Shown here piece by piece: positions 37,177 through 45,994 of a stretch of 64,000 nucleotides of DNA; position 1 is the stretch's first letter, and the number at the start of each line of letters is the position of its first letter. The notes under the pieces are model-generated. The model did not search any database. It worked only from the letters and a program-made list of their open reading frames with translations, and was not told the origin of the DNA. A program made the position numbers and the translations under genes. The stretch is from Synechocystis sp. PCC 6714 (lineage in GTDB: Bacteria > Cyanobacteriota > Cyanobacteriia > Cyanobacteriales > Microcystaceae), in contig NZ_CP007542.1 in the NCBI RefSeq assembly GCF_000478825.2, positions 2,666,001-2,730,000 of the forward strand, written 5' to 3'.

Positions 37177-39264
37177 CTAATCAAAAGCCGATAAATTTTC
37201 AGCCCGTTGGATAATATTTAACAGTTTGCCTACCTGTTCTGTACCCCGCACACTGATTTCACTGTGGCAAAGCACTAGTTTTTCCGTTACCCGGGCCAAC
37301 AGATCCCGCACAATGCGCTCAAATCTTTCTTGGTCCCATTGTTGTTGTTCTTCTTGGGTCCAGGGCTTGGGCTCCCGACGCCTGAGCAATAGCGGTGCTC
37401 CAAACAATTGGGATGCTCCTCCCATTTCCCAGAGGCGATCGCCAGCATCAAGCCAGAAATGCCAGCGGTGTTGGCTACGGAGGGAACGGTATTGGTAAAT
37501 GGTAGCCAGGGTAATGGCCGGTGGTGATGGTAACCAATCGGGAATATCCGGTCGGGGTTGGGCGGTAACGGTACCCTGACTGAGTAATTGTAAAAATAGG
37601 GCCAGCTTTGACCGTATCTGGATTAAATCCTCGCCCCAATCCCCAACACTCCCCTGGAGTTTTCCCTGCACCTGCCCAAAATGCTGGAGGGTTTCCATCA
37701 ACTCCCGCAGAGAAGCCAATTCGCCATAGCTGAGTTGATGTTCTGGGGGTAGTTGTTCACGGATGGCCCGGTCTAGCATAGTTACTGGGGACAGAGGTTC
37801 CTGAGCCAGAACTTGTTTTTGCTCCGTTAGCCATTGCCGTAAAGCACCATAGGCTTGGCTGGCTTGGTAACCGAAACGGTCCCACCGGGGATATTGTTCT
37901 ATGGGCATTAATGCAGGGGCCTCGGGATTAATGGCATAGCAAGTATCCGCCAACAGGCCTGCCCGCACGGGGTCAATTGCCAGCTTGGTTTGACCCCCCG
38001 AACGCCGTTCACCCAGCACTACCAACATTTCCGCCACCTGTTCCCGCCGGGCCCATTCCCCCAGGTCATACAGTAGGGCCAACAGGGTCAGTAAACTACG
38101 AATTAAAGGGGCACTGCTGAGGGGCCGTTGCTCGTTGAGGACGATGGTGTCGATGCCAGCTTTGTTAAAAATTTCTAAAAAACTGTAGCGGGCAATCTCG
38201 TCTAGGCCGGGGGCGATGATGGCAATGTCCTGGGGTTTTACTTCCTTGGCTTCCACGGCCGCAATAATCTGATCTGTTATTTGCCGTAGGAGTTGGGCTC
38301 GGGAAAAAGTCTGCAACGCCTGTACCTGGGAAGGTAATGGCCCCGGCGATCGGGGATCTGCCATTAGGGTTAAAACCTGTTGGGATAGCTGGGGGGCAAT
38401 GCCCGTCGGCCGTTCTAACCGCTCCTCTTGGCCCCACTGGGCTATCACCGCTAAGGCATTGGGGTCGGCATTTAAGCCTAAACGCACCTGGCCATCGGGA
38501 TTAAAGCTAAATACAGCTTGGGAACAATGGGGCCGCAACTGGTCAAACAAATCTAGGGCGATCGCCGGATAATCATCCACATCATCAGCAAAAATTGTGT
38601 CATAGCTTTGCCGTAAATATCGTTGATATTGGCTATTTTTGAGTAAATACTCCCCGTAACAAGAGAAAATTAACCCATAGGTTATAAATCCCCGTCCTAA
38701 ACACCATTGCCGCCAATGTTGCCAAAAGGCGATCGCCTCTTCTGGGCTAATTTCCCCCGGTGTGATCCGCAATTCCCCCGCCGTCAATCTTGCCAATACC
38801 TGGCGATCGGACCAACCAGCGGCCCCCGCCAACTGCCCCAAATCCAACAAATTACGAACTAATCGAGACCGTTGGGTTGGATTCAACGCACTATCCCGGC
38901 CAGGATACTTGGCCTGCCATTGCTCCACGGCCAACCATTGTTCCGTTTCTGACCGCAACTGGGTGGGGAAAAGCTTACCGGTAATGCCCTGAGACAATAA
39001 CAGAGGCCAAAATAAACGCACATCCTCCGTCATCAAACCGAGAGGGGTTTTCACCGTCACCGGGGCTCTACCATCAATTTCCCGTTGTAAACTACGGGTT
39101 AACCGCCGTCGAGTTTGGCCATTAGCCGTCAACACCAAAGCTAGATTTGGTTGGTCTAACTCTTTCCCCGTTTCTCTACCCCGCCACCATTGGCCATATA
39201 ACTGGGTTAATCGGTGGGTTTTGCCACTGAGCGATTGTCCTTCTAGCCAGATTATTTCTCCCAA
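37177..39264 (-). CDS. UvrD/AddB-like P-loop protein (degenerate helicase)
   Basis: 695 residues. Near the N-terminus is IIWLEGQSLSGKTHRLTQL, a Walker A loop in superfamily 1 style. At about residue 230 is TIFADDVDDYPAIAL, equivalent to the DEFQD motif II of UvrD helicases but with DDVDD. At about 340-390, IAIIAPGLDEIARYSFLEIFNKAGIDT and PLSSAPLIRSLLTLLALL resemble motif IV and the following region of UvrD or AddB. The distal helicase motifs (V, VI) are not clear. It may be a recombination-associated ATPase rather than a processive helicase. The gene runs opposite to the antiporter and pxcA and is divergent from pxcA. Confidence 0.65.
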   Translation of the reverse strand: MGEIIWLEGQSLSGKTHRLTQLYGQWWRGRETGKELDQPNLALVLTANGQTRRRLTRSLQREIDGRAPVTVKTPLGLMTEDVRLFWPLLLSQGITGKLFPTQLRSETEQWLAVEQWQAKYPGRDSALNPTQRSRLVRNLLDLGQLAGAAGWSDRQVLARLTAGELRITPGEISPEEAIAFWQHWRQWCLGRGFITYGLIFSCYGEYLLKNSQYQRYLRQSYDTIFADDVDDYPAIALDLFDQLRPHCSQAVFSFNPDGQVRLGLNADPNALAVIAQWGQEERLERPTGIAPQLSQQVLTLMADPRSPGPLPSQVQALQTFSRAQLLRQITDQIIAAVEAKEVKPQDIAIIAPGLDEIARYSFLEIFNKAGIDTIVLNEQRPLSSAPLIRSLLTLLALLYDLGEWARREQVAEMLVVLGERRSGGQTKLAIDPVRAGLLADTCYAINPEAPALMPIEQYPRWDRFGYQASQAYGALRQWLTEQKQVLAQEPLSPVTMLDRAIREQLPPEHQLSYGELASLRELMETLQHFGQVQGKLQGSVGDWGEDLIQIRSKLALFLQLLSQGTVTAQPRPDIPDWLPSPPAITLATIYQYRSLRSQHRWHFWLDAGDRLWEMGGASQLFGAPLLLRRREPKPWTQEEQQQWDQERFERIVRDLLARVTEKLVLCHSEISVRGTEQVGKLLNIIQRAENLSAFD

Positions 39265-39445
39265 ATTTTTTACCCCTGATAGTTCCCATTTGTTCTGCTA
39301 AGATTCCCTGTATTGCTCAATTTCAAAAGCTTACGGGTCAAAACCCAGGACGGTGGAGTTTGGGCAGTTTGAACAAAAACCAAACCTTTATCAGACAACC
39401 TTATCAAACAACATCTTAGCTGTTTTTTCACCCAATAATCGGTCA

Positions 39446-40768
39446 ATGGATTTAACAAATTGGTGGCAAGGGGCAACCCAGTGGTTTGGAAGATCTTCAC
39501 AGAAATCCCTAGAGCGGGCCTTCCAAGCCGCTGTAAAAATTAAGGAAATTGAAGATCAATATTTCCAAGGCGAAAAAATAGGACCAGAAAATTGTGATTA
39601 TAGTGCCGATACCGTCACTTATTTTGCTAATCAAATCCAACGCCATCTTAGGAAAATAGAACAGGAAATTTACCATCTCAATAGTGACCAGGAATTTGTG
39701 AGAATTCTGAGCCTCAATCCAGCGCTCAAGCAGGATGCTAAAACAGAATATATTCTCGATCAATTACAATTTATTGATGATGTATTGCAACGCTATGATG
39801 GTGAACTTCCCCAGGCTAATGCCCCCAAACAAATTCCCAACGGCGGTGCTTTAAATCTGTCCTCGATCGCCACTAATAAGCAACGGCAAGTTGGTAAAAA
39901 ACGCCGGGAAGGATTTCAGTATATTCGACGGGAAGATACCCAACAAAAGGCAGACACTGCTACCCAGAAATCAGGCGTTTTGCCCCGTTCTTTTCTGCGA
40001 ACCATTGATCGTCTTAAGCAGGAAATGGATCCCCAGTCCAATGATACTGAGCAGAAAGTATTAAAACAGTACCGCAATTCCCGCTATAAAACTGCCCTGT
40101 CAATTAAATTTATTCTGACACTAATTATTGTTCCTTTGTTGGCGCATCAATTAACGAAAACATTCTTTCTTCTTCCTTCGGTAGAATCATTTTTTGAACG
40201 CAATAATGAAATTGTTTTCATCAACCAGAGTATGGAAGCAGAAGCTTATCAAGAGTTGAGCCATTTTGAAGAATCTCTGCGTTTTCGAGAACTTTTAGGC
40301 TTTGGCGAAAAACTTTCCCCCGAAGCAAAGGAAGAAAAACTGGTGGAGAAAGCCAAGGAAATTTCCGAAAGTTACCGTCGGGTTAGCACCAATGCGATCG
40401 CCAACATTTTTGCTGATATTTTTTCCCTAGTATCCTTTGCGTTAGTTTTGGTCAACAGTCAACGGGAAATTGAAGTTTTAAAAGAGTTTATTGACGAAAT
40501 TGTTTATGGACTGAGTGACTCAGCCAAAGCATTTTTGATTATTCTCTTTACGGATATGTTTGTTGGCTTCCACTCCCCCCATGGCTGGGAAGTAATTTTG
40601 GCCAGTATTGCCCGTCATTTTGGCCTACCGGAAAATCAAGACTTTAACTTTCTTTTCATTGCCACTTTTCCAGTTATTTTAGACACAGTGTTTAAATACT
40701 GGATCTTCCGTTATTTAAATGGTATTTCTCCCTCCGCAGTGGCCACCTATCGCAACATGAACGAGTAG
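39446..40768 (+). CDS. pxcA: Proton extrusion protein PxcA (CotA)
   Basis: 440 residues from MDLTNWWQGATQWFG. The long N-terminal half is hydrophilic and predicted cytoplasmic. The C-terminal half holds about four membrane segments, beginning with FILTLIIVPLLAHQLTKTFF and including AIANIFADIFSLVSFALVLVN, DSAKAFLIILFTDMFVGFHSPHGWE and LFIATFPVILDTVFKYWIFRYLNGISPSAVATYR. PxcA (CotA, chloroplast CemA relative) is needed for light-induced proton extrusion and Na+-dependent CO2 and nitrate uptake. The upstream in-frame ATG at 39353 would add 31 residues that do not look like the family. Antiporter nearby gives an ion-homeostasis setting. Confidence 0.93.
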   Translation: MDLTNWWQGATQWFGRSSQKSLERAFQAAVKIKEIEDQYFQGEKIGPENCDYSADTVTYFANQIQRHLRKIEQEIYHLNSDQEFVRILSLNPALKQDAKTEYILDQLQFIDDVLQRYDGELPQANAPKQIPNGGALNLSSIATNKQRQVGKKRREGFQYIRREDTQQKADTATQKSGVLPRSFLRTIDRLKQEMDPQSNDTEQKVLKQYRNSRYKTALSIKFILTLIIVPLLAHQLTKTFFLLPSVESFFERNNEIVFINQSMEAEAYQELSHFEESLRFRELLGFGEKLSPEAKEEKLVEKAKEISESYRRVSTNAIANIFADIFSLVSFALVLVNSQREIEVLKEFIDEIVYGLSDSAKAFLIILFTDMFVGFHSPHGWEVILASIARHFGLPENQDFNFLFIATFPVILDTVFKYWIFRYLNGISPSAVATYRNMNE

Positions 40769-40784
40769 CTAGAACCAATAAAAT

Positions 40785-40822
40785 AAAACCCCCTAAGCAT
40801 TATGCCCAAGGGGAGAGTTTTA
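40785..40822. terminator. Hairpin terminator after pxcA, possibly bidirectional
   Basis: AAAACCCCCT and AGGGGAGAGTTTT flank a loop of about 15 bases, so a GC stem is bordered by A-tract and T-tract. It lies just after the pxcA stop and before the convergent DUF4278-like gene's stop at 40894, and could end both transcripts. Confidence 0.6.
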
Positions 40823-40893
40823 TTCTGATTGAGTTGAGGCAACTATTTAGTGATTAGTTAGTTTGTCAATCGGATAACTAATATTCAGTCGAA

Positions 40894-41349
40894 CTAGCTC
40901 ATTCCTACACCTTGGCTGGCATAGTCAGAACGGAAGTTAGCCAAAACCTTGCCTTGAATGCGGACAGCACTGTTGATGGCTTGCTCGCTATTTAAACCAA
41001 TTTCTTCTGCTAAACGCAGTAACAAGGATTGTTGACGTTTTTTGATCGCTTGGGTTTTGCTATGGAGCCGGGCTCGGACCCGATCCTGGAAAGAAATTTG
41101 GCTGGGGACAGCGGTAGCCTCCATCGTTTTGGCCACAGGGGCAGTGTACAGAGCCGGTTGTAGATCCCGAGCGGGGTTAAAGCAAACTCCCCGATAGGTT
41201 AGATTGACGCTGGGTTGAATGACATTTTTCGCAGTGGTGCGGCGGAAACGATAGTCCAAACCACGGTAACTGCCTGCCAGCCCCAAAACTTCCGTTTCTA
41301 TTTTGGGGGGATTGTAGTCGTACTTGACTCCACGGTAACTTAATTGCAT
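40894..41349 (-). CDS. DUF4278-type protein with three YRG repeats
   Basis: 151 residues. The start MQLSYRGVKYDYNPP, then LAGSYRGLDYRFRRTT and NLTYRGVCFNPA give three copies of a short Y-R-G-x-x-(Y/F) motif, the mark of the DUF4278 family of small cyanobacterial proteins. The C-terminal half (about 85-151) is basic and helical, with RVRARLHSKTQAIKKRQQSLLLRLAEEIGLN. No membrane segment. The function is unknown; such repeats are often found in stress-responsive genes, an association I cannot test here. About 340 bases separate it from the divergent ParA-like gene. Confidence 0.75.
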   Translation of the reverse strand: MQLSYRGVKYDYNPPKIETEVLGLAGSYRGLDYRFRRTTAKNVIQPSVNLTYRGVCFNPARDLQPALYTAPVAKTMEATAVPSQISFQDRVRARLHSKTQAIKKRQQSLLLRLAEEIGLNSEQAINSAVRIQGKVLANFRSDYASQGVGMS

Positions 41350-41692
41350 AGTGCGCTCCTAATTATTGTTGAAGGTAGAGGAGGCGCGTTCCTTCAGGAA
41401 TATATCCCTACTTCCGTCTTCTTCAAAAAGAGAAGATGAACGATTTACTTTCTGTATCCATTTTTACGGTTTTGCCAGATCATGTCAAGGAATGGTGGGT
41501 AAAATCCAAGTTTCTTAACATTTCTATAAGCTTTGCTGATTATTCAACGGAGCTTTTCCAGAGTCCCGTTTTCCCTGGTTGTGGGGGAGATGGAACTTGA
41601 GCTGGGTGCCAACGATCTGCTAGAAGGGTTACCGCTAGCCGTTCCCTGTGGCTTTAACATTGCTTGCAGTCTTCAAAATAATCTTATTTTCC
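41350..41692. other. Divergent intergenic region
   Basis: About 340 bases between the DUF4278 gene and the ParA-like gene, both transcribed outwards. A small inverted repeat CTTCTTC/AGAAG lies around 41418-41437. No gene or known operator was recognised; both promoters must lie here. Confidence 0.5.
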
Positions 41693-42589
41693 ATGGCCAA
41701 AATCATTAGTACCGTCAATATGAAGGGCGGAGTAGGCAAAACTACTTTGACAGTCAACCTCGCCACCTGTTTGGCTAAGTATTTCCAAAAACGAGTTTTG
41801 GTGTTGGATTTAGATTCTCAAATTAGTGCCACTTTGAGTTTGATGGCTCCCCATGATTTTGCTGCAATTCGCAAAAAGGGTAAAACCCTGAGCTATCTGT
41901 TGGCCAATGCTATCCAACCTAATCCCCACAGCAAGTTGGATATTTTTGACATTATTTGCCCAGAAATTTGTCAAATTGAAGGTCTGGAACTGCTTCCTGG
42001 GGACATTGAACTTTACGATGAGTATCTGGTTTCGGAAAAACTCCACCAGGCGGCGATCGCCACGGAGAATCCTAACTTTGAGGCGGTGTGGAATAAGTTT
42101 GAAGGCACATTGATCAAAGAAATGCTGGCTCCAGTGTTGGAGGAATATGATTTTGTTATCCTCGACTGCGCCCCTGGCTATAATCTTTTGACCCGCAGTG
42201 GCATTGCGGCCAGCGATTTTTATTTGTTGCCGGCCCGGCCTGAACCCCTATCGGTGGTGGGAATGCAGCTACTAGAAAGAAGAATTGAAAAATTAAAAGA
42301 AAGCCATAAAGCATCGGACGATCCCCTCAATATTAACTTGATTGGCGTGGTGTTTATTCTCTCCGGCGGTGGGCTGATGAGTCGTTACTATAACCAGGTG
42401 ATGCGACGGGTGCAAACGGACTTCACACCAGAGCAATTATTCCAGCAATCTATTCCCATGGATGTCAATGTGGCCAAGGCGGTGGATAGTTTTATGCCAG
42501 TGGTTACGTCCATGCCCAATACGGCGGGCTCAAGGGCTTTTATCAAATTAACCCAGGAATTCTTACAAAAAGTGGAAGCTTTTGGTTAA
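41693..42589 (+). CDS. ParA/MinD-family ATPase
   Basis: 298 residues from MAKIISTVNMKGGVGKTTLTVNLATCL, with the deviant Walker A KGGVGKTT near residue 12, switch I-like LDLDSQISATLSL and Walker B-like VILDCAPGYNLL. ParA-family ATPases segregate DNA or position cargo such as carboxysomes. No parB or centromere-like repeat is adjacent, so an orphan chromosomal ParA with a cargo-positioning role is as likely as DNA partitioning. The frame is open 15 codons upstream (41648), but those residues look like read-through and the family start is at 41693. Convergent with hsp17. Confidence 0.88.
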   Translation: MAKIISTVNMKGGVGKTTLTVNLATCLAKYFQKRVLVLDLDSQISATLSLMAPHDFAAIRKKGKTLSYLLANAIQPNPHSKLDIFDIICPEICQIEGLELLPGDIELYDEYLVSEKLHQAAIATENPNFEAVWNKFEGTLIKEMLAPVLEEYDFVILDCAPGYNLLTRSGIAASDFYLLPARPEPLSVVGMQLLERRIEKLKESHKASDDPLNINLIGVVFILSGGGLMSRYYNQVMRRVQTDFTPEQLFQQSIPMDVNVAKAVDSFMPVVTSMPNTAGSRAFIKLTQEFLQKVEAFG

Positions 42590-42734
42590 GGTAAAAGCAA
42601 AGCCCCCATTGATACGACAAAGGGAGCTCGAAAAGATTTATCAATCAAAAATTAAGGGATTCGTTAAAAACTAACAGTCAATTCGCTGGGTTTAGTTCAC
42701 CCCGCTGCTCCGCCCATATTGGCAAAGTCGACGC

Positions 42735-43166
42735 CTACTGGGAAAGCTGAACTTTAACCACTTTGTTTTTGGCTTCTTCCACTTTGGGCAAAGTGAGAGT
42801 CAAAATACCAGCGTCGTAATTGGCTGTGACCTCTGTGTTTTGGATGGCTCCAGGTACAGGAATAACCCGATGGAAACTGCCATAGCGGAACTCCGTACGG
42901 CGCACACCATCTTTTTCCGTACTGTGGGTGTCTTGGCGATCGCCACTGATGGTGACCGCATCCTTGGTGGCCTGGATATCTAAATCATCGGGGCTAATGC
43001 CAGGCAATTCGAGCTTGAGTAGATAGGCTTCTTCCGTTTCAGTCAATTCTGCTTTGGGGCTAAACCCATGGCGTTCTGTGGGCACAAACACTTCATCAAA
43101 AAGTTGGTTCATTTGCCGTTGGAAGCTATCCATTTCCCGCAGGGGATTGTAAAGAATGAGAGACAT
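42735..43166 (-). CDS. hspA: Small heat shock protein Hsp17 (Hsp16.6)
   Basis: 143 residues. An alpha-crystallin domain (about 40-135) with PKAELTETEEAYLLKLELPGISPDDLDIQ, AVTISGDR, and the closing ANYDAGILTLTLPK is flanked by an N-terminal SLILYNPLREMDSFQRQMNQLFDEVF. This matches HspA of Synechocystis, which holds unfolding proteins and stabilises thylakoid membranes in heat. The C-terminal tail is short. Translation is expected to be temperature-gated by the hairpin just upstream (43170-43203). No CIRCE operator was seen. The protein is transcribed towards the ParA gene's 3' end. Confidence 0.95.
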   Translation of the reverse strand: MSLILYNPLREMDSFQRQMNQLFDEVFVPTERHGFSPKAELTETEEAYLLKLELPGISPDDLDIQATKDAVTISGDRQDTHSTEKDGVRRTEFRYGSFHRVIPVPGAIQNTEVTANYDAGILTLTLPKVEEAKNKVVKVQLSQ

Positions 43167-43169
43167 AAT

Positions 43170-43203
43170 GTTAACTCCTAGTGTATGGGAGGGATTGATT
43201 AAC
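43170..43203 (-). promoter_or_regulatory. RNA thermometer in the hsp17 5' leader
   Basis: Read on the minus strand, GTTAA pairs with TTAAC and CTCC pairs with GGAG of the ribosome-binding site. Seven unpaired bases on the 5' side form an asymmetric internal loop, and a loop of about nine bases closes it. The ATG lies three bases beyond. This is the architecture described for the Synechocystis hsp17 thermometer: the ribosome-binding site is masked when cool and exposed when warm. Confidence 0.8.
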
Positions 43204-43526
43204 CCTGGATGGTTCCATCTTAAAATCTCGGCCAGGGGAGGAGATTCGGTTTCCAGGAAAGACTTTGGGGGGATTGCCGAAATGCCAGTTTCCAGCTCAA
43301 CTTTTGCTTAAAAAAAGATAAAAAAGAGATGGTTACCCATATCCTTGGGTAAATATTTGATAAAAATAATGGCGATCGGAGTGGGGATAATTACCCATGG
43401 GCAAACCAAGTCTGAAATAAAAACTTATGTTTGCCTTGATCCAGATTCCGAATTGCAAATTATGGCGTGGGTCTTCCCGCCCACTTCAGCTAAGATAGAA
43501 TCTCCTTCTGCAATCCCCATAAATCA

Positions 43527-44591
43527 ATGGCCAGCACCAATATTTCCGACCGCGAAAAAGCCCTAAACGCCGCCCTAGCCCAGATTGAGCGGAGCTTTGG
43601 CAAGGGAGCGATTATGCGCCTGGGGGATGCCACCCAAATGCGAGTGGAAACCATTTCCACCGGAGCCCTGACTTTGGATTTGGCCCTGGGGGGTGGTTTA
43701 CCCAAGGGTAGGATTGTGGAAATTTATGGCCCGGAAAGCTCTGGGAAAACAACGTTGGCCCTCCATGCGGTGGCGGCCACCCAACAAGCTGGGGGAGTAG
43801 CGGCTTTTGTGGATGCGGAACACGCCCTCGACCCAGTCTATTCCAAGGCCCTGGGGGTGGATATTGATAATTTATTAGTGGCTCAACCGGACAATGGTGA
43901 GTCAGCCCTAGAAATTGTTGACCAGTTGGTGCGTTCCACTGCGGTGGATATTATTGTGGTCGATTCCGTGGCGGCCCTGGTGCCCCGGGCAGAAATTGAA
44001 GGGGAAATGGGAGATACATCCGTTGGTTCCCAAGCTCGCCTGATGAGTAAAGCCATGCGGAAAATTGCCGGTAACATTGGGCGATCGGGCTGTTTAGTGA
44101 TTTTCCTCAACCAATTACGGCAAAAAATTGGTGTGACCTATGGCAGCCCCGAAGTAACCACCGGAGGAAATGCGCTGAAATTTTACGCCTCTGTCCGTTT
44201 GGATATTCGCCGCATTCAAACTCTAAAAAAAGGTACGGAAGGAGAATACGGTATCCGGGCCAAGGTGAAGGTGGCCAAAAATAAAGTGGCTCCCCCTTTC
44301 CGCATTGCTGAATTTGACATCATTTTCGGCCAGGGTATTTCCCGCATGGGTTGCACCATTGACCTGGCGGAAAAATGCGAAGTAATTACCCGTAAAGGAG
44401 CTTGGTACAGCTATAACGGAGAAAACATTGCCCAGGGCCGGGATAATGCCATGAAATATCTGGAGGAAAATCCAGAAATCGCCGCCACCATCGATCAACA
44501 GGTGCGGGAAAAATTGTCGCTAGTCAATGCAGTTTTCCCGGTGGAAACGGAAGATTTACCGGAGGAGCCGGGGGAAGAAGGGGATTTTTAG
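43527..44591 (+). CDS. recA: Recombinase RecA
   Basis: 354 residues. RecA forms ATP-dependent filaments on single-stranded DNA and drives homologous recombination. Visible are the Walker [14 protein letters not shown] (about residue 68), Walker B region [14 protein letters not shown], the L1 region [52 protein letters not shown] and the acidic C-terminal tail [15 protein letters not shown]. It stands convergent with the ZIP-type gene, only 16 bases apart. No LexA-box was recognised upstream; cyanobacterial recA need not be under LexA control. Confidence 0.97.
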   Translation: MASTNISDREKALNAALAQIERSFGKGAIMRLGDATQMRVETISTGALTLDLALGGGLPKGRIVEIYGPESSGKTTLALHAVAATQQAGGVAAFVDAEHALDPVYSKALGVDIDNLLVAQPDNGESALEIVDQLVRSTAVDIIVVDSVAALVPRAEIEGEMGDTSVGSQARLMSKAMRKIAGNIGRSGCLVIFLNQLRQKIGVTYGSPEVTTGGNALKFYASVRLDIRRIQTLKKGTEGEYGIRAKVKVAKNKVAPPFRIAEFDIIFGQGISRMGCTIDLAEKCEVITRKGAWYSYNGENIAQGRDNAMKYLEENPEIAATIDQQVREKLSLVNAVFPVETEDLPEEPGEEGDF

Positions 44592-44607
44592 TAGTCCATT
44601 GAACCAT

Positions 44608-45882
44608 TCACAGATGGGAAGCGGAAATAAGAAATCCCACTAAAAAGCCAATAATAGTGGCATAGGCCACGGAACTGCCGCCCAACTCATAGGCTTCTGG
44701 CATCATGGTGCTGGCTAACATCGCTATAATTCCCCCACCGGCGATCGCCTGAGCCACTGCGACCAGCAACAGAGTGCCACTCTGGCCAATGGAGTAACCG
44801 ACCATGGCAATCAAACCGCTGGCCACTACGGCTCCAAACCAAAGAGCTAAAATACGTCCGTTAGCAATGCCAGCCTGTTTCATGCCAAAGGAACTGGAGA
44901 GAGCTTCGGGAAAATTGGCAATAAACACAGCAAACAAAAAAGCACCGCCCCAGGGGGTGATATGGGTGTTCATGCCGATAACCATAGCCTCGGGGATGTT
45001 ATCAAATAGGGTTCCGACTAAGATGGCCATGGGAGCAGAACTTTGGGCTAATTTGGCCAACACTTGGCGATCGTTATCTCCCTCCACCAGGGGTTCCAGC
45101 ACAGAAAGGGAATCCGCCGGGGGAGAGCGTTGTTCAAAATCCGTGGCTGACTGCAAGCGGCGGGCTAATTTTCGACTCAGCACCAGGGCAAGATGGGGGG
45201 ATTGACCGAGAATTTGAGCAAAGTTTTCCTTGTCAAGCTGATACAGTTCCATGGCAGTAACGGCCACCACCGTGGCTGACCTAGGTTCCCCCGTTAATAG
45301 GGACATTTCGCCAAAAATATCCCCCGATGTGAGCCGATTAACCCAGGTTTCCCCTTTATAAACATCCGCTTCTCCAACCGCGATCAAATAAAAATAATCC
45401 CCTTGCTCCCCTTCTCGGCAAAGCACTTCCCTGGGGTAGGCATGGTGAGGAGTGAGCAGACCTGCCAATTGATGCCTTTCATGCTCCGGCAAAGCATTCA
45501 TCACTTCGCTATGGGCTAGATAATCTACCAGCTCATGGGATTCCAGAATTTTATGTTCCACCACGTAGCGACGGCTAACGGCGGGTTTACGCAAAAAGCC
45601 CCCATGCTCATCAATGTATTTACTCAAGCTAATAAACAACACTCCCCCAAGCAAAAAACCCCCTACCAGGACAAAAACGCCGGCACTGCGGTGAACTGCA
45701 GTAGCAATTTCCAAGGCGATCGCCGCCATCAAAGTGCCACTGCCAAAGGCCATCACCGCCGCTAAAAATTTTCGTCCCGGTTGCCAAGCCACAGCAATTA
45801 AGGCCCCTAGGGCCATGCTAGAAGCGCCCAAAATACCTTGAAGGAAAGCGGTCAAAGCGAGGTTTTCCACCGTTCTGAGCAC
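44608..45882 (-). CDS. ZIP-type metal transporter with inserted cyclic-nucleotide-binding domain
   Basis: 424 residues. Hydrophobic helices at about 10-95 and 280-424 form a ZIP-like membrane unit, with DNIPEAMVIG and FIANFPEALSSS as variants of the ZIP metal motifs HNxPEG and HEIPHE. Between them, about residues 130-250, lies a cyclic-nucleotide-binding domain: GEQGDYFYLIAVGEADVYKG, GDIFGEMSLLTGEPRSATVVAV (Glu and Arg of the phosphate-binding cassette), then LDKENFAQIL. This predicts a cation transporter gated by cAMP or cGMP. A similar cAMP-binding membrane protein is known in Synechocystis. The motif residues deviate from ZIP consensus (Asp instead of His), so transport itself is inferred. 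Convergent with recA. Confidence 0.8.
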   Translation of the reverse strand: MLRTVENLALTAFLQGILGASSMALGALIAVAWQPGRKFLAAVMAFGSGTLMAAIALEIATAVHRSAGVFVLVGGFLLGGVLFISLSKYIDEHGGFLRKPAVSRRYVVEHKILESHELVDYLAHSEVMNALPEHERHQLAGLLTPHHAYPREVLCREGEQGDYFYLIAVGEADVYKGETWVNRLTSGDIFGEMSLLTGEPRSATVVAVTAMELYQLDKENFAQILGQSPHLALVLSRKLARRLQSATDFEQRSPPADSLSVLEPLVEGDNDRQVLAKLAQSSAPMAILVGTLFDNIPEAMVIGMNTHITPWGGAFLFAVFIANFPEALSSSFGMKQAGIANGRILALWFGAVVASGLIAMVGYSIGQSGTLLLVAVAQAIAGGGIIAMLASTMMPEAYELGGSSVAYATIIGFLVGFLISASHL

Positions 45883-45994
45883 ATTGACAATGGCAATTAA
45901 TTTAAATCAATAGGACTGATCCTGTTTGATTCTATTAACTCTCCTAGTCCTGCTTAGGGGCAAGGGGAACAAGCCATTGGGTAATGTCAAAAAA

